From JAEUSI01 sp036782915 (GTDB taxonomy: Bacteria; Bacteroidota; Ignavibacteria; Tepidaquicellales; Tepidaquicellaceae), in NCBI GenBank assembly GCA_036782915.1, contig DAIPYE010000208.1:1-5179 (forward strand): a stretch of 5,179 bases of DNA, read 5' to 3'. Each line of letters starts with the position of its first letter. Positions within the stretch are counted from its first letter, which is position 1. Below the pieces are notes generated by a model, which searched no databases, was not told where the DNA came from, and saw only the letters and a program-made list of their open reading frames with translations. A program made the position numbers and the translations under genes. Positions 1 through 5,179 of the stretch are shown here, piece by piece.

Positions 1-2
1 AT

Positions 3-1691
3 TTTCTCACCGGTCCGGATCATGCAAATGTAAGTCCGACCGGCGGAATTACATTAGAGGCATGGGTATATCCAAGATCTTTTAATGCAAATACAAATAC
101 GCTTTCGACAATCGTGCATAAGGGAAATGCTGCGGGAACTGTTACAGATTACAGATTGTCACTTAATCTCAGGAAATTTAGTTTGACCATTAATGAAACT
201 GCGGTATTTCAGCTAAGTACATCGGGTGAATTTTTTCCTCTGAATAAATGGACTCATGTTGCAATTTCATATTCCGGAGCAACCGGTTTTATAAAATTTA
301 TTCTTAACGGAGATCTCAGATGGGATGACACAAATTTTGTGGGGAATATTCATGACAATACCGATTCGCTTTACACAGGCGGAACAAGTGTTCTTCAGTG
401 TTTCGACGGATTTATTGATGAACTTAGAATTACGTCATCAGCTCTGGATTACGGAGTCACCGGAAATCAGGTATTTACTTCCGTGAATGAATCTAACGAC
501 ATTTCAGGAACAAATGTTGTCTATAATTTTGACGGGGGACTGGTGTCAAATACTGATACAGGTCCGAGACTGAACTTCAGAGGTAACTCAAAATTCAGTC
601 AGAATGCAAACACAAATAACAGCCCGGTATCTCCGCTTACGGGAATTAATTCTGTTAATTTTCAGAAAGGATATTATACGAATTATGCTGATTTGAGAAT
701 TCCTGCAACCGGTACTAACGGATTCATGGTTTCTGACACGATAGATGTTCCGCTGAATGAAGTTATCAGTGATATAAATGTATTTACAGCAATTAATCAT
801 ACTGACGAAGATAATCTTATCATATCACTTATTTCTCCGTCCGGAACTGCAGTTACACTTTACAGCACAACATCTCTGATCAATAACAGTGATAATATTG
901 TCACTATTTTCGATGATCAGGCGGATTCAACATTTATCAGTAACAGATATGTAATGTTCACTCCGAAAATAAAACCTTTGAACAATTTAAATACTGCTTT
1001 TACGGGGTCGAATACTTCAGGAAAATGGAAATTAAGAATTCAGGATGCAGCCGCTTCCGATACAGGAAGACTTGTAGGGTGGGGAATTCAGTTTAATAAT
1101 CAAACGAAACGCAAAAGTATCCTTTCATTGTCTGCTTTAATCCAGGGATTTTATGATCCTTCTGCAAACTTAATGGTGCCTGATACAATGAAAGTATTTA
1201 TCAGAAATACTGTTTCACCGTATGCGAAATTAGACTCTGCAAAAGTTTTGGTTGATAATACAGGAAATGCAGATTTTGTTTTTAATAATTCACCGGACGG
1301 AGTGCCGGTGTTTATTGATCTGAGACACAGAAATTCAATTCAAATATGGAGCAAGTATACTCATTCAACTTTTGCAATACTTTTCGAAGAATATTTTACA
1401 CCTTTTACTTCATTCCTTTCTTACAATTTTACTACATCATCAGGAAGCGCAACAGGAAATAATTTAGTTCTAGTTGATACCGGTCCGAATAAATTTGCTG
1501 TGTACGGCGGAGATGTGAATCAGGATGAAACAATAGATGCAAGTGATCTCAGTCTAGTGGAAAATGATGTTGCGAATTCTAATTCAGGATATATAAAAAC
1601 TGATCTTAACGGTGATGACTTTGCCGACGGCTCGGATGTGAGCATTGTAGAAAATAATGTCGAGCTGGGCGTGAATGCGGTTTTACCTTAA
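3..1691 (+). CDS. C-terminal part of a large secreted multidomain protein: LamG-like, P-domain, beta module, dockerin-like pair
   Basis: The frame is open from the left edge to TAA at 1689-1691, so this is the last 562 residues of a longer protein. A GTG at 114 lies inside a domain and is not the start. Domains seen, numbered from the window edge: a concanavalin/LamG-like fold at about 14-145 (GGITLEAWVYP, KWTHVAISYSG, FDGFIDELRI); a proprotein-convertase P-domain at about 235-367 (DNLIISLISPSGT, GKWKLRIQDAAASDTGRLVGW); a beta-rich module at about 375-497 with RHRNSIQIWS at 441-450; and two calcium-loop repeats, DVNQDETIDASD (504-515) and DLNGDDFADGSD (534-545). No membrane anchor and no obvious type IX sorting domain follows. 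LamG and P-domains are known extracellular modules, often in adhesins and secreted peptidases; any catalytic domain would lie upstream. Export and a surface or extracellular role are inferred. The gene converges on the minus-strand gene. Confidence 0.93.
   Translation, partial: FLTGPDHANVSPTGGITLEAWVYPRSFNANTNTLSTIVHKGNAAGTVTDYRLSLNLRKFSLTINETAVFQLSTSGEFFPLNKWTHVAISYSGATGFIKFILNGDLRWDDTNFVGNIHDNTDSLYTGGTSVLQCFDGFIDELRITSSALDYGVTGNQVFTSVNESNDISGTNVVYNFDGGLVSNTDTGPRLNFRGNSKFSQNANTNNSPVSPLTGINSVNFQKGYYTNYADLRIPATGTNGFMVSDTIDVPLNEVISDINVFTAINHTDEDNLIISLISPSGTAVTLYSTTSLINNSDNIVTIFDDQADSTFISNRYVMFTPKIKPLNNLNTAFTGSNTSGKWKLRIQDAAASDTGRLVGWGIQFNNQTKRKSILSLSALIQGFYDPSANLMVPDTMKVFIRNTVSPYAKLDSAKVLVDNTGNADFVFNNSPDGVPVFIDLRHRNSIQIWSKYTHSTFAILFEEYFTPFTSFLSYNFTTSSGSATGNNLVLVDTGPNKFAVYGGDVNQDETIDASDLSLVENDVANSNSGYIKTDLNGDDFADGSDVSIVENNVELGVNAVLP
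1512..1637 (+). other. Dockerin-like pair of calcium-binding loops at the C-terminus
   Basis: Two EF-hand-like loops 30 residues apart each carry the full set of expected oxygen ligands at loop positions 1, 3, 5, 9 and 12: D-N-D-D-D in DVNQDETIDASD and D-N-D-D-D in DLNGDDFADGSD. Each is followed by a matching helix-like segment, LSLVENDV and VSIVENNV. This duplicated pattern is that of type I dockerins. In cellulosomes dockerins bind cohesins, but in this bacterial group such C-termini are common on secreted proteins with no cellulosome, so cohesin binding should not be assumed. Calcium binding is well supported by the ligand pattern; the partner is unknown. Confidence 0.8.
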
Positions 1692-1716
1692 AGTGAGACG
1701 CGAGAAGCAAGAGGAT

Positions 1717-1757
1717 TTATGATTTAAGGATTTGAGATCCCAATTCATAATTATTTT
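1717..1757 (+). terminator. Possible weak terminator hairpin after the dockerin-containing gene
   Basis: Twenty-five bases past the stop, TTATGA (1717-1722) pairs with TCATAA (1745-1750). Inside it GGAT (1728-1731) pairs with ATCC (1737-1740) around a TTGAG loop. A T-rich stretch, TTATTTTG, follows. The stem is interrupted and only partly GC-paired, so it is a weak candidate, but its position just after a stop in a convergent gap fits. Confidence 0.3.
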
Positions 1758-1764
1758 GAATCTT

Positions 1765-1782
1765 TTGAAATTTAAATTTCAA
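1765..1782. repeat. Perfect 18-bp AT-rich palindrome in the convergent gap
   Basis: TTGAAATTTAAATTTCAA reads the same on both strands with no mismatch and no spacer. It sits between two convergent genes, 74 bp after one stop and 59 bp before the other. It may be a cruciform-prone site or part of a bidirectional termination region; it has no GC core of a standard intrinsic terminator. The sequence is certain, the function is not. Confidence 0.6.
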
Positions 1783-1791
1783 CCTGCCTTA

Positions 1792-1878
1792 GGTTTACCT
1801 GATTAGCGGGTGAGACAGGCTTTCAATTTTCAACTTATTATTACAATAATTTTTCAGCAAAAAGAAAGCCTGTAAACC
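1792..1878. repeat. Interrupted inverted repeat across the 3' end of the minus-strand gene
   Basis: The right arm GAAAGCCTGTAAACC (1864-1878) lies in the last codons of the minus-strand gene. Its reverse complement appears in the gap as GGTTTAC (1792-1798) and AGGCTTTC (1817-1824), separated by 18 extra bases. The contiguous part is a 10-bp perfect match, ACAGGCTTTC (1815-1824) with GAAAGCCTGT (1864-1873), spacer 39 bases, with the stop codon (1841-1843) in the loop. It could fold into a 3'-end stem in the minus-strand transcript. A chance origin is possible. Confidence 0.45.
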
Positions 1879-3322
1879 AAAGACCGGTGAGTTTTAAATC
1901 ATTAGCTTTTTCCTTCAGATAAAGTTTTATCCCGAATCTGTTGTTGCTCATATTGTCAATATCTGAATTCAGCATATCAATTTTATAAGCCAGTTCTTTT
2001 CCGGAGACAGATGCTTTTATCTTTATAAGATCACCTGATATTTTCAGAAATTCCATAGTTGAGATCTTGATTGATTCCAGTATTGACTTTTCTCTGGTAA
2101 GATATCTTCTGAAAGTATCGATCATTAATTCCGCCTGGTCATAATACTTCTTGTCAATAAATAACTGAAGCAAAAGTATTTTCACCTGAATTTTAATAAT
2201 GAAATTAGAGAAGTTTGTTTTTGAAAACAAATCAAGCGCATTATCAAAATCACCTTTTTTATAAGCAATGATCCCATGACAGAAATTTAATGTGTTATCT
2301 TTTTCATCCGTAAGTTTGTTTTTAAATTTTTCCATGAAGTATTCAGCCCATTCAAACTCATTTACCCTGACAGCTTTTTTTACCTGATTTAAAAAGTCAG
2401 GGTAAAGAATTTTACCGTTTTCAGTAAAATCAGAAACAGGAAATTCTTTTGCCAGACTGAACTGTTCTTTCAGAAGGTCAGTCCTGCCATTTACATTATA
2501 TGCGGTTGCGCAGTATCCGTCAAGATGAAGATAGAGCATATAATTGTCAACATCTGTAAGTTTTCCCCGGTATTTATTCTTTAATTCCATTAATTTATAA
2601 AAATATTTCTCATTCTTTGTTTTCTCCATAAGCAGAATATTGTAATAAACTTCGAGAGTAGGGTTTTCTGTTGATCTGTTCTTTTCAAGATACGACATTA
2701 CATTGTCAAACATTTTCAGATCAAAATTATAATTATTCTGATTGTTTTCGTGAAGCATTATATTGTATTCTTTAATGAGGAAAATTAAAGAATAATTAAT
2801 GAAAAGATCCAGTCTTTCCTGCATATAATGAAAATTCACATTAGGCTTTTTCGGAGAGTAGTATGACATAATTTCAAATTGCAGATTCATTTTATGCAGA
2901 AAATAATTTTCATCTTTTGCTTCAGTCATTTCAAGTCTTTTTTCTGCAAGCCTGTGTGTCTGTTCAAAAGCAGTATCCAGATTTCGCAATCTGAGCTCCT
3001 GAAGCATAAAAATCTCCTTTGTATTCTGACTGTTTCTGTAAACATTAAATGCAAGAAATTCTTTTCCGAGTTTGAAAAGATCTGATGTAAGATTTTTTAT
3101 CCTGAAATATTCGAAATTTTCTTCTTTAAATACCATAGTGAATAATTTTTCTTCAGAAATCTCTAATTTATCAAAATGCGGATAATAATCTTTCAGAATT
3201 TCGAATAGATCAACTATATTTTTATTCTTATTAAATACCGGTGAGTTTATAAAATCTCTGAACTGCCTGATTTCATTATTGTTTAACGATTTTAAGAATT
3301 TGATCAGTCTTGTATTTTCCAT
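1841..3322 (-). CDS. Conserved hypothetical alpha-helical repeat protein (TPR-like), 493 residues
   Basis: Complete gene: ATG at 3320-3322, TAA at 1841-1843. The start is secure because TAA, TGA and TAG stand in tandem in the same frame eight codons upstream (3347-3355). No Shine-Dalgarno site is visible before it, which is usual in Bacteroidota. The product has no signal peptide or membrane segment and is rich in Lys, Glu, Asn, Leu and Phe, so it is probably cytoplasmic. Nearly the whole length reads as amphipathic helices. A segment near 348-381 (GIIAYKKGDFDNALDLFSK) resembles a TPR unit. The N-terminus (KFLKSLNNNEIRQFRDFINSPVF, split here as KFLKSL / EIRQFRDFINSPVFN) matches a pattern I recall in uncharacterised Bacteroidota proteins. 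No catalytic motif is seen. Function unknown; protein-protein scaffolding is a guess from the fold. It appears to be transcribed alone. Confidence 0.9.
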   Translation of the reverse strand: MENTRLIKFLKSLNNNEIRQFRDFINSPVFNKNKNIVDLFEILKDYYPHFDKLEISEEKLFTMVFKEENFEYFRIKNLTSDLFKLGKEFLAFNVYRNSQNTKEIFMLQELRLRNLDTAFEQTHRLAEKRLEMTEAKDENYFLHKMNLQFEIMSYYSPKKPNVNFHYMQERLDLFINYSLIFLIKEYNIMLHENNQNNYNFDLKMFDNVMSYLEKNRSTENPTLEVYYNILLMEKTKNEKYFYKLMELKNKYRGKLTDVDNYMLYLHLDGYCATAYNVNGRTDLLKEQFSLAKEFPVSDFTENGKILYPDFLNQVKKAVRVNEFEWAEYFMEKFKNKLTDEKDNTLNFCHGIIAYKKGDFDNALDLFSKTNFSNFIIKIQVKILLLQLFIDKKYYDQAELMIDTFRRYLTREKSILESIKISTMEFLKISGDLIKIKASVSGKELAYKIDMLNSDIDNMSNNRFGIKLYLKEKANDLKLTGLWFTGFLFAEKLL

Positions 3323-3546
3323 ATAAAAAATTAATTCGTTTCTGTGCTATCATTAGCAAGATAGTTGTAAATTTGAAAAAATTAAAGGTTTTTGGAAATT
3401 ATTAATCTGAACCTGAAAAGATCCGCCCAAATCGTTTTTAAAAGCATATCAATAGTCACACGAAATTTATTGAATTACTTTAATAAACACATTTACACGA
3501 CTTTATTCAAAACATTTTCAAAGTAAGTAAAACTTGTCAAAACAAA

Positions 3547-3594
3547 TTTTAATATTTTTTAATATTTTTTGATATTTATTAATCTTTTTTAATC
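3547..3594. repeat. T-tracts phased at 10 bp (predicted curved DNA)
   Basis: After an initial TTTT (3547-3550) the sequence steps in exact 10-base units: AATATTTTTT, AATATTTTTT, GATATTTATT, AATCTTTTTT, then AATCTT (3551-3596). This places five T-tracts on the same face of the helix. Phased A/T-tracts at helical period are known to curve DNA. The site lies about 230 bp upstream of the minus-strand start and about 850 bp before the plus-strand start, so a role in either promoter is only a possibility. Confidence 0.65.
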
Positions 3595-3786
3595 TTAGAC
3601 AGGAATTTGCATTTTAGGAGTAAAGTTTTTAAAACAAATTGAAATTGAGAAAGAAATGATTGTAGTTTCAAAAACTTAATTTGGATATGGAAAAGCCGGA
3701 ATCTTGTTTTTTTAAAAGCTTTATTTTTGTAAAAATATTAAAAAATTTAGAAATTAATGATTTTTTGAAATTACAAAAAACACTTC

Positions 3787-3832
3787 GTGCCACATTTTTT
3801 AAGATGTGGCACACCTTAAGATGTGCCACACC
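3787..3832. repeat. Palindromic repeat with a 17-bp tandem duplication (REP-like)
   Basis: GTGCCACAT (3787-3795) and ATGTGGCAC (3804-3812) form a perfect 9-bp stem with an 8-base loop. TGTGGCAC (3805-3812) can instead pair with GTGCCACA (3823-3830). The same bases form two tandem 17-bp copies of TTAAGATGTGSCACACC (3799-3815 and 3816-3832), which differ only at S: G in the first copy and C in the second. The element is markedly more GC-rich than its surroundings. It looks like a small repeated palindrome or a regulatory dyad. Confidence 0.6.
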
Positions 3833-3927
3833 CCAGGATTAATAAAATTTATTTACAAAAACCATCAAAATTCTTCCATATTTTAAACTAATAAATATCA
3901 GACATTATTAAAACAATATCCACATTT

Positions 3928-4010
3928 GTCCAAAATATGAAGTTAAAATTGATTTAAATTCCATTATAGAGATTAATTTTACCTGTCAATTTTTCAAAAT
4001 TGTTTTGGAC
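3928..4010. repeat. Inverted repeat GTCCAAAA / TTTTGGAC with an adjoining hairpin
   Basis: GTCCAAAA (3928-3935) is the reverse complement of TTTTGGAC (4003-4010). Directly before the right arm, CAATTTT (3987-3993) and AAAATTG (3996-4002) form a second tight inverted repeat. The arms are AT-rich and 67 bases apart, so chance is a real alternative. No function is suggested. Confidence 0.35.
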
Positions 4011-4170
4011 GCTATTGGAATCCGAAATTTATACTTTAACTGCATTTCAAACCCGTTTTCCTAAAAAAAAATATTGCCAGAATCTGAAAATGGCGATTCC
4101 GGGCTGTATTTAAATATTTTATCAAATTTTCAATTAATTATTTAAATTTCATTTCCTAAATCCATATTTA

Positions 4171-4201
4171 TTTGTCTTTGACAAAAAAAATTATAAGTTT
4201 T
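4171..4201 (+). promoter_or_regulatory. Candidate Bacteroidota-type promoter with an overlapping dyad
   Basis: TTTG at 4171-4174 is followed after exactly 19 bases by TAAGTTTT at 4194-4201. This matches the known Bacteroidota housekeeping pattern (TTTG, 19-21 bases, TAnnTTTG) at all but the last defined base. It predicts transcription starting near 4205, right where the structured block begins. TTTGTC-TTT-GACAAA (4171-4185) is a perfect dyad over the upstream element and could be an operator. TTGACA at 4178-4183 also resembles a sigma-70 -35 box but lacks a good -10 partner. Confidence 0.45.
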
Positions 4202-4206
4202 AAGTT

Positions 4207-4380
4207 GTTCTCAAGGCGTTCCGAATGTTCAAAAATTTTATACTATTTATCCCCCTGTTCACAAATCCAAGTCAAACATCGTAACGCCTTACGAACTGAT
4301 CTGATATTTTCAGTATCATTTTGATCCAAATATGTATCAGGGGGATTTTTAAAATATCTTGTAAAGATGTTTTAAGAATT
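4207..4380 (+). ncRNA. Candidate structured leader RNA or small RNA with interlocking stems
   Basis: Four paired elements are packed in 174 bases. A: GTTC-TC-AAGGCGTT (4207-4220) with AACGCCTT-AC-GAAC (4283-4296), 12 of 14 paired. B: ATCCCCCTG (4249-4257) with CAGGGGGAT (4338-4346), 9 perfect pairs. C: TGATATT (4302-4308) with AGTATCA (4312-4318), a UUC-capped hairpin. D: a 16-bp hairpin at 4345-4379. A and B are interleaved (A, B, A', B'), so they form a pseudoknot or exclude each other. B' runs straight into TTTTT, so the B stem would look like a terminator with a long loop. The block lies between a promoter candidate and the start of a secreted-protein gene. I do not recognise a known RNA family; the RNA nature is inferred from pairing alone. 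Confidence 0.45.
4345..4379 (+). other. Long AU-rich hairpin, 16 pairs with a 3-base loop
   Basis: ATTTTTAAAATATCTT (4345-4360) pairs without a break to AAGATGTTTTAAGAATT less its last base (4364-4379) around GTA (4361-4363). There are 14 Watson-Crick pairs and two G-U pairs (4348-4376, 4355-4369), and G4344 could add a third with T4380. Its first two bases are shared with the B' arm, so the two stems compete at the junction. A-rich, not T-rich, sequence follows, so it is not a standard terminator on this strand. Length and continuity make chance less likely than for the shorter repeats. Confidence 0.6.
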
Positions 4381-4418
4381 AAAGGAAGAATGAAATAAAT
4401 TTTGAAATTGAATTTATT

Positions 4419-4424
4419 TATAAT
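4419..4424 (+). promoter_or_regulatory. Possible second -10 box close to the secreted-protein gene
   Basis: TATAAT is perfect and lies 28 bases before the ATG, but no good -35 box sits 16-18 bases upstream. TTGAAA at 4402-4407 is only 11 bases away. In such AT-rich DNA this hexamer arises easily. If used, it would give a short leader lacking the structured block. Confidence 0.2.
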
Positions 4425-4440
4425 TAAAAACTATATCCCG

Positions 4441-4446
4441 AAAGGA
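4441..4446 (+). promoter_or_regulatory. Ribosome binding site for the secreted-protein gene
   Basis: AAAGGA ends six bases before the ATG at 4453-4455, normal Shine-Dalgarno spacing. It fixes this ATG as the start, together with the signal peptide that follows immediately. Confidence 0.6.
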
Positions 4447-4452
4447 TTTAAA

Positions 4453-5179
4453 ATGAAAAAAATTAAATTACAGTTTATCTACTGCTTTTTAATTTCCTTA
4501 ATGTTTACCGGAAATGTATTCCCGGCAAATGAATATTTCAGAAGCATCGTCTCCGGAAACTGGAATGCGACATCGACATGGGAAATGTCAACCAATAACG
4601 GTGTCAGCTGGATACCGGCAAATTCAACCCCAACAAATTTAAGCGGCTTAATAACAATTATATCAGGAAATATTGTAACGGTTACAGTTGATGTCACTGC
4701 AGATCAGATTTCACTGCAAACCGGCGCAACGCTTTCGATCGATCCCGGTATTACTTTAACATATCCCGGCAATGCAAGTACATTTACACTTACTAATGCT
4801 ACTGTTTCCGGTGCAGGTACATTTAAAGTAGATGGGTCAATGACGTTGGATTTGAAACCCTCGGGGTTCTTCAGCGCAGGACTGAATATTGCATCAGGCA
4901 CTGTCATCGCTACTGACCTTTCATCTCCACGTGTAGGAAAACTTTACGGACCGGTAACTGTTGATTCAGGTGCAACACTATCACCGTCCATGACCGGAGG
5001 TGTCAATGTATTTCATCTTGAGTTTTATGGAAGTGTTACAAATAACGGAACGTTAATAGCCGGTGGTTTCAATAACACCCAATTTCAAAAATCAATGAAA
5101 TTCAAAGGTTCGGAGCTTGTTAATAATGGGGTGATATCAACCCTGACTATTAATCTTGATACCAATATGAATCTGTCGG
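4453..5179 (+). CDS. N-terminal part of a secreted beta-repeat surface protein (3' end outside window)
   Basis: ATG at 4453 opens a frame that runs to the right edge with no stop, giving 242 residues. Residues 1-25 are a signal peptide: basic KKIK, hydrophobic FIYCFLISLMF, and a likely cleavage after VFPA. Cys11 is not in a lipobox, so a lipoprotein is unlikely. SGNWNATSTWE at 34-44 with GVSWIPA just after is a hallmark of exported Bacteroidota-type proteins. From about 65 on, short beta strands rich in Thr, Ser, Gly, Val and Asn recur (ITIISGNIVTVTVDV, LQTGATLSIDPG, VTVDSGATLSPS, VTNNGTLIAGG), which suggests a beta-helix or adhesin-like stalk. No catalytic motif is visible. A cell-surface or extracellular location is inferred. 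It diverges from the helical-protein gene across 1.1 kb and may be controlled by the structured leader upstream. Confidence 0.88.
   Translation, partial: MKKIKLQFIYCFLISLMFTGNVFPANEYFRSIVSGNWNATSTWEMSTNNGVSWIPANSTPTNLSGLITIISGNIVTVTVDVTADQISLQTGATLSIDPGITLTYPGNASTFTLTNATVSGAGTFKVDGSMTLDLKPSGFFSAGLNIASGTVIATDLSSPRVGKLYGPVTVDSGATLSPSMTGGVNVFHLEFYGSVTNNGTLIAGGFNNTQFQKSMKFKGSELVNNGVISTLTINLDTNMNLS

Larger units (their letters stand above)
3323..4452. other. Long divergent intergenic spacer, very AT-rich
   Basis: This 1,130-bp stretch separates the starts of two divergent genes. I see no convincing open frame, tRNA, rRNA or insertion sequence. It holds phased T-tracts (3547-3594), a palindromic 17-bp tandem repeat (3787-3832), a GTCCAAAA / TTTTGGAC inverted repeat (3928-4010), a promoter candidate (4171-4201) and a dense block of interlocking inverted repeats (4207-4380). 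The parts 3323-3546, 3595-3786 and 4011-4170 show nothing I can name. No convincing promoter for the minus-strand gene could be picked out. Confidence 0.8.

Noticed and set aside
114..116. GTG as start of the first gene
   Set aside because: The frame is open back to the window edge and the upstream residues (GGITLEAWVYP) belong to the LamG-like domain.
588..800. Minus-strand open frame of 70 codons
   Set aside because: It lies wholly inside the beta module/P-domain coding region on the other strand and has no recognisable features; it is a shadow.
2879..3085. Plus-strand open frame of 68 codons
   Set aside because: It is antisense to the helical-protein gene, is Phe/Cys-rich as expected from complementing Lys/Glu codons, and has no start context.
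3625..3680. AAGTTTTT / AAAAACTT inverted repeat
   Set aside because: The arms are pure low-complexity A/T-runs of the kind expected by chance in this spacer.
3916..3924. ATATCCACA, one mismatch from a DnaA box, in a long AT-rich spacer (possible replication origin)
   Set aside because: It is a single near-match with no cluster of boxes and no origin-linked genes nearby.
4004..4039. TTTG followed by TATACTTT as a second Bacteroidota-type promoter
   Set aside because: The spacing is too long and the downstream box fits poorly.
3323..4452. tRNA or CRISPR array in the long spacer
   Set aside because: No T-loop GGTTCRA motif or cloverleaf pairing is seen, and the repeats present are not spaced by unique spacers of constant length.
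4479..4907. Two minus-strand open frames (4479-4697 and 4704-4907)
   Set aside because: Both are antisense to the signal-peptide gene that starts at 4453, whose frame and signal peptide are far better supported.

Overview
The window is AT-rich bacterial DNA and most likely comes from the Bacteroidota/Ignavibacteria-Chlorobi group. This rests on recognition, not on a search. The first gene ends in a beta-rich module carrying an RHRNSIxxWS-type signature followed by two dockerin-like calcium loops, an arrangement typical of secreted proteins in Ignavibacteria-like genomes. The second gene belongs to a helical-repeat family I know mainly from Bacteroidota. The third begins with a signal peptide and the SGNWN...TWE motif common in Bacteroidota surface proteins. 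The best promoter candidate also fits the Bacteroidota TTTG / TAnnTTTG pattern.

Layout. Positions 3-1691 (+) hold the C-terminal 562 residues of a large secreted multidomain protein (LamG-like, P-domain, beta module, dockerin-like pair); its 5' end lies outside the window. A 149-bp convergent gap (1692-1840) contains a composite hairpin, a perfect 18-bp AT palindrome and one arm of an interrupted inverted repeat that reaches into the next gene. Positions 1841-3322 (-) hold a complete, single-gene unit for a 493-residue cytoplasmic alpha-helical protein of unknown function. A 1,130-bp divergent spacer (3323-4452) follows. The third gene starts at 4453 (+) and runs off the right edge with no stop; 242 codons are visible and it would be missed by a caller that requires a stop codon.

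The spacer is the most interesting part. It contains T-tracts phased at exactly 10 bp (3547-3594), a small palindromic tandem repeat (3787-3832), a Bacteroidota-type promoter candidate (4171-4201), and directly downstream a compact block (4207-4380) of interlocking inverted repeats. Two long arm pairs are interleaved in the order A-B-A'-B', which is pseudoknot topology or two mutually exclusive stems, and a 16-bp hairpin follows. This looks like a structured 5' leader of the secreted-protein gene or a separate small RNA; I do not recognise a known class.

The two plus-strand genes both encode probable cell-surface or exported proteins. The minus-strand gene between them is transcribed independently, and nothing in the sequence shows that the three work together.
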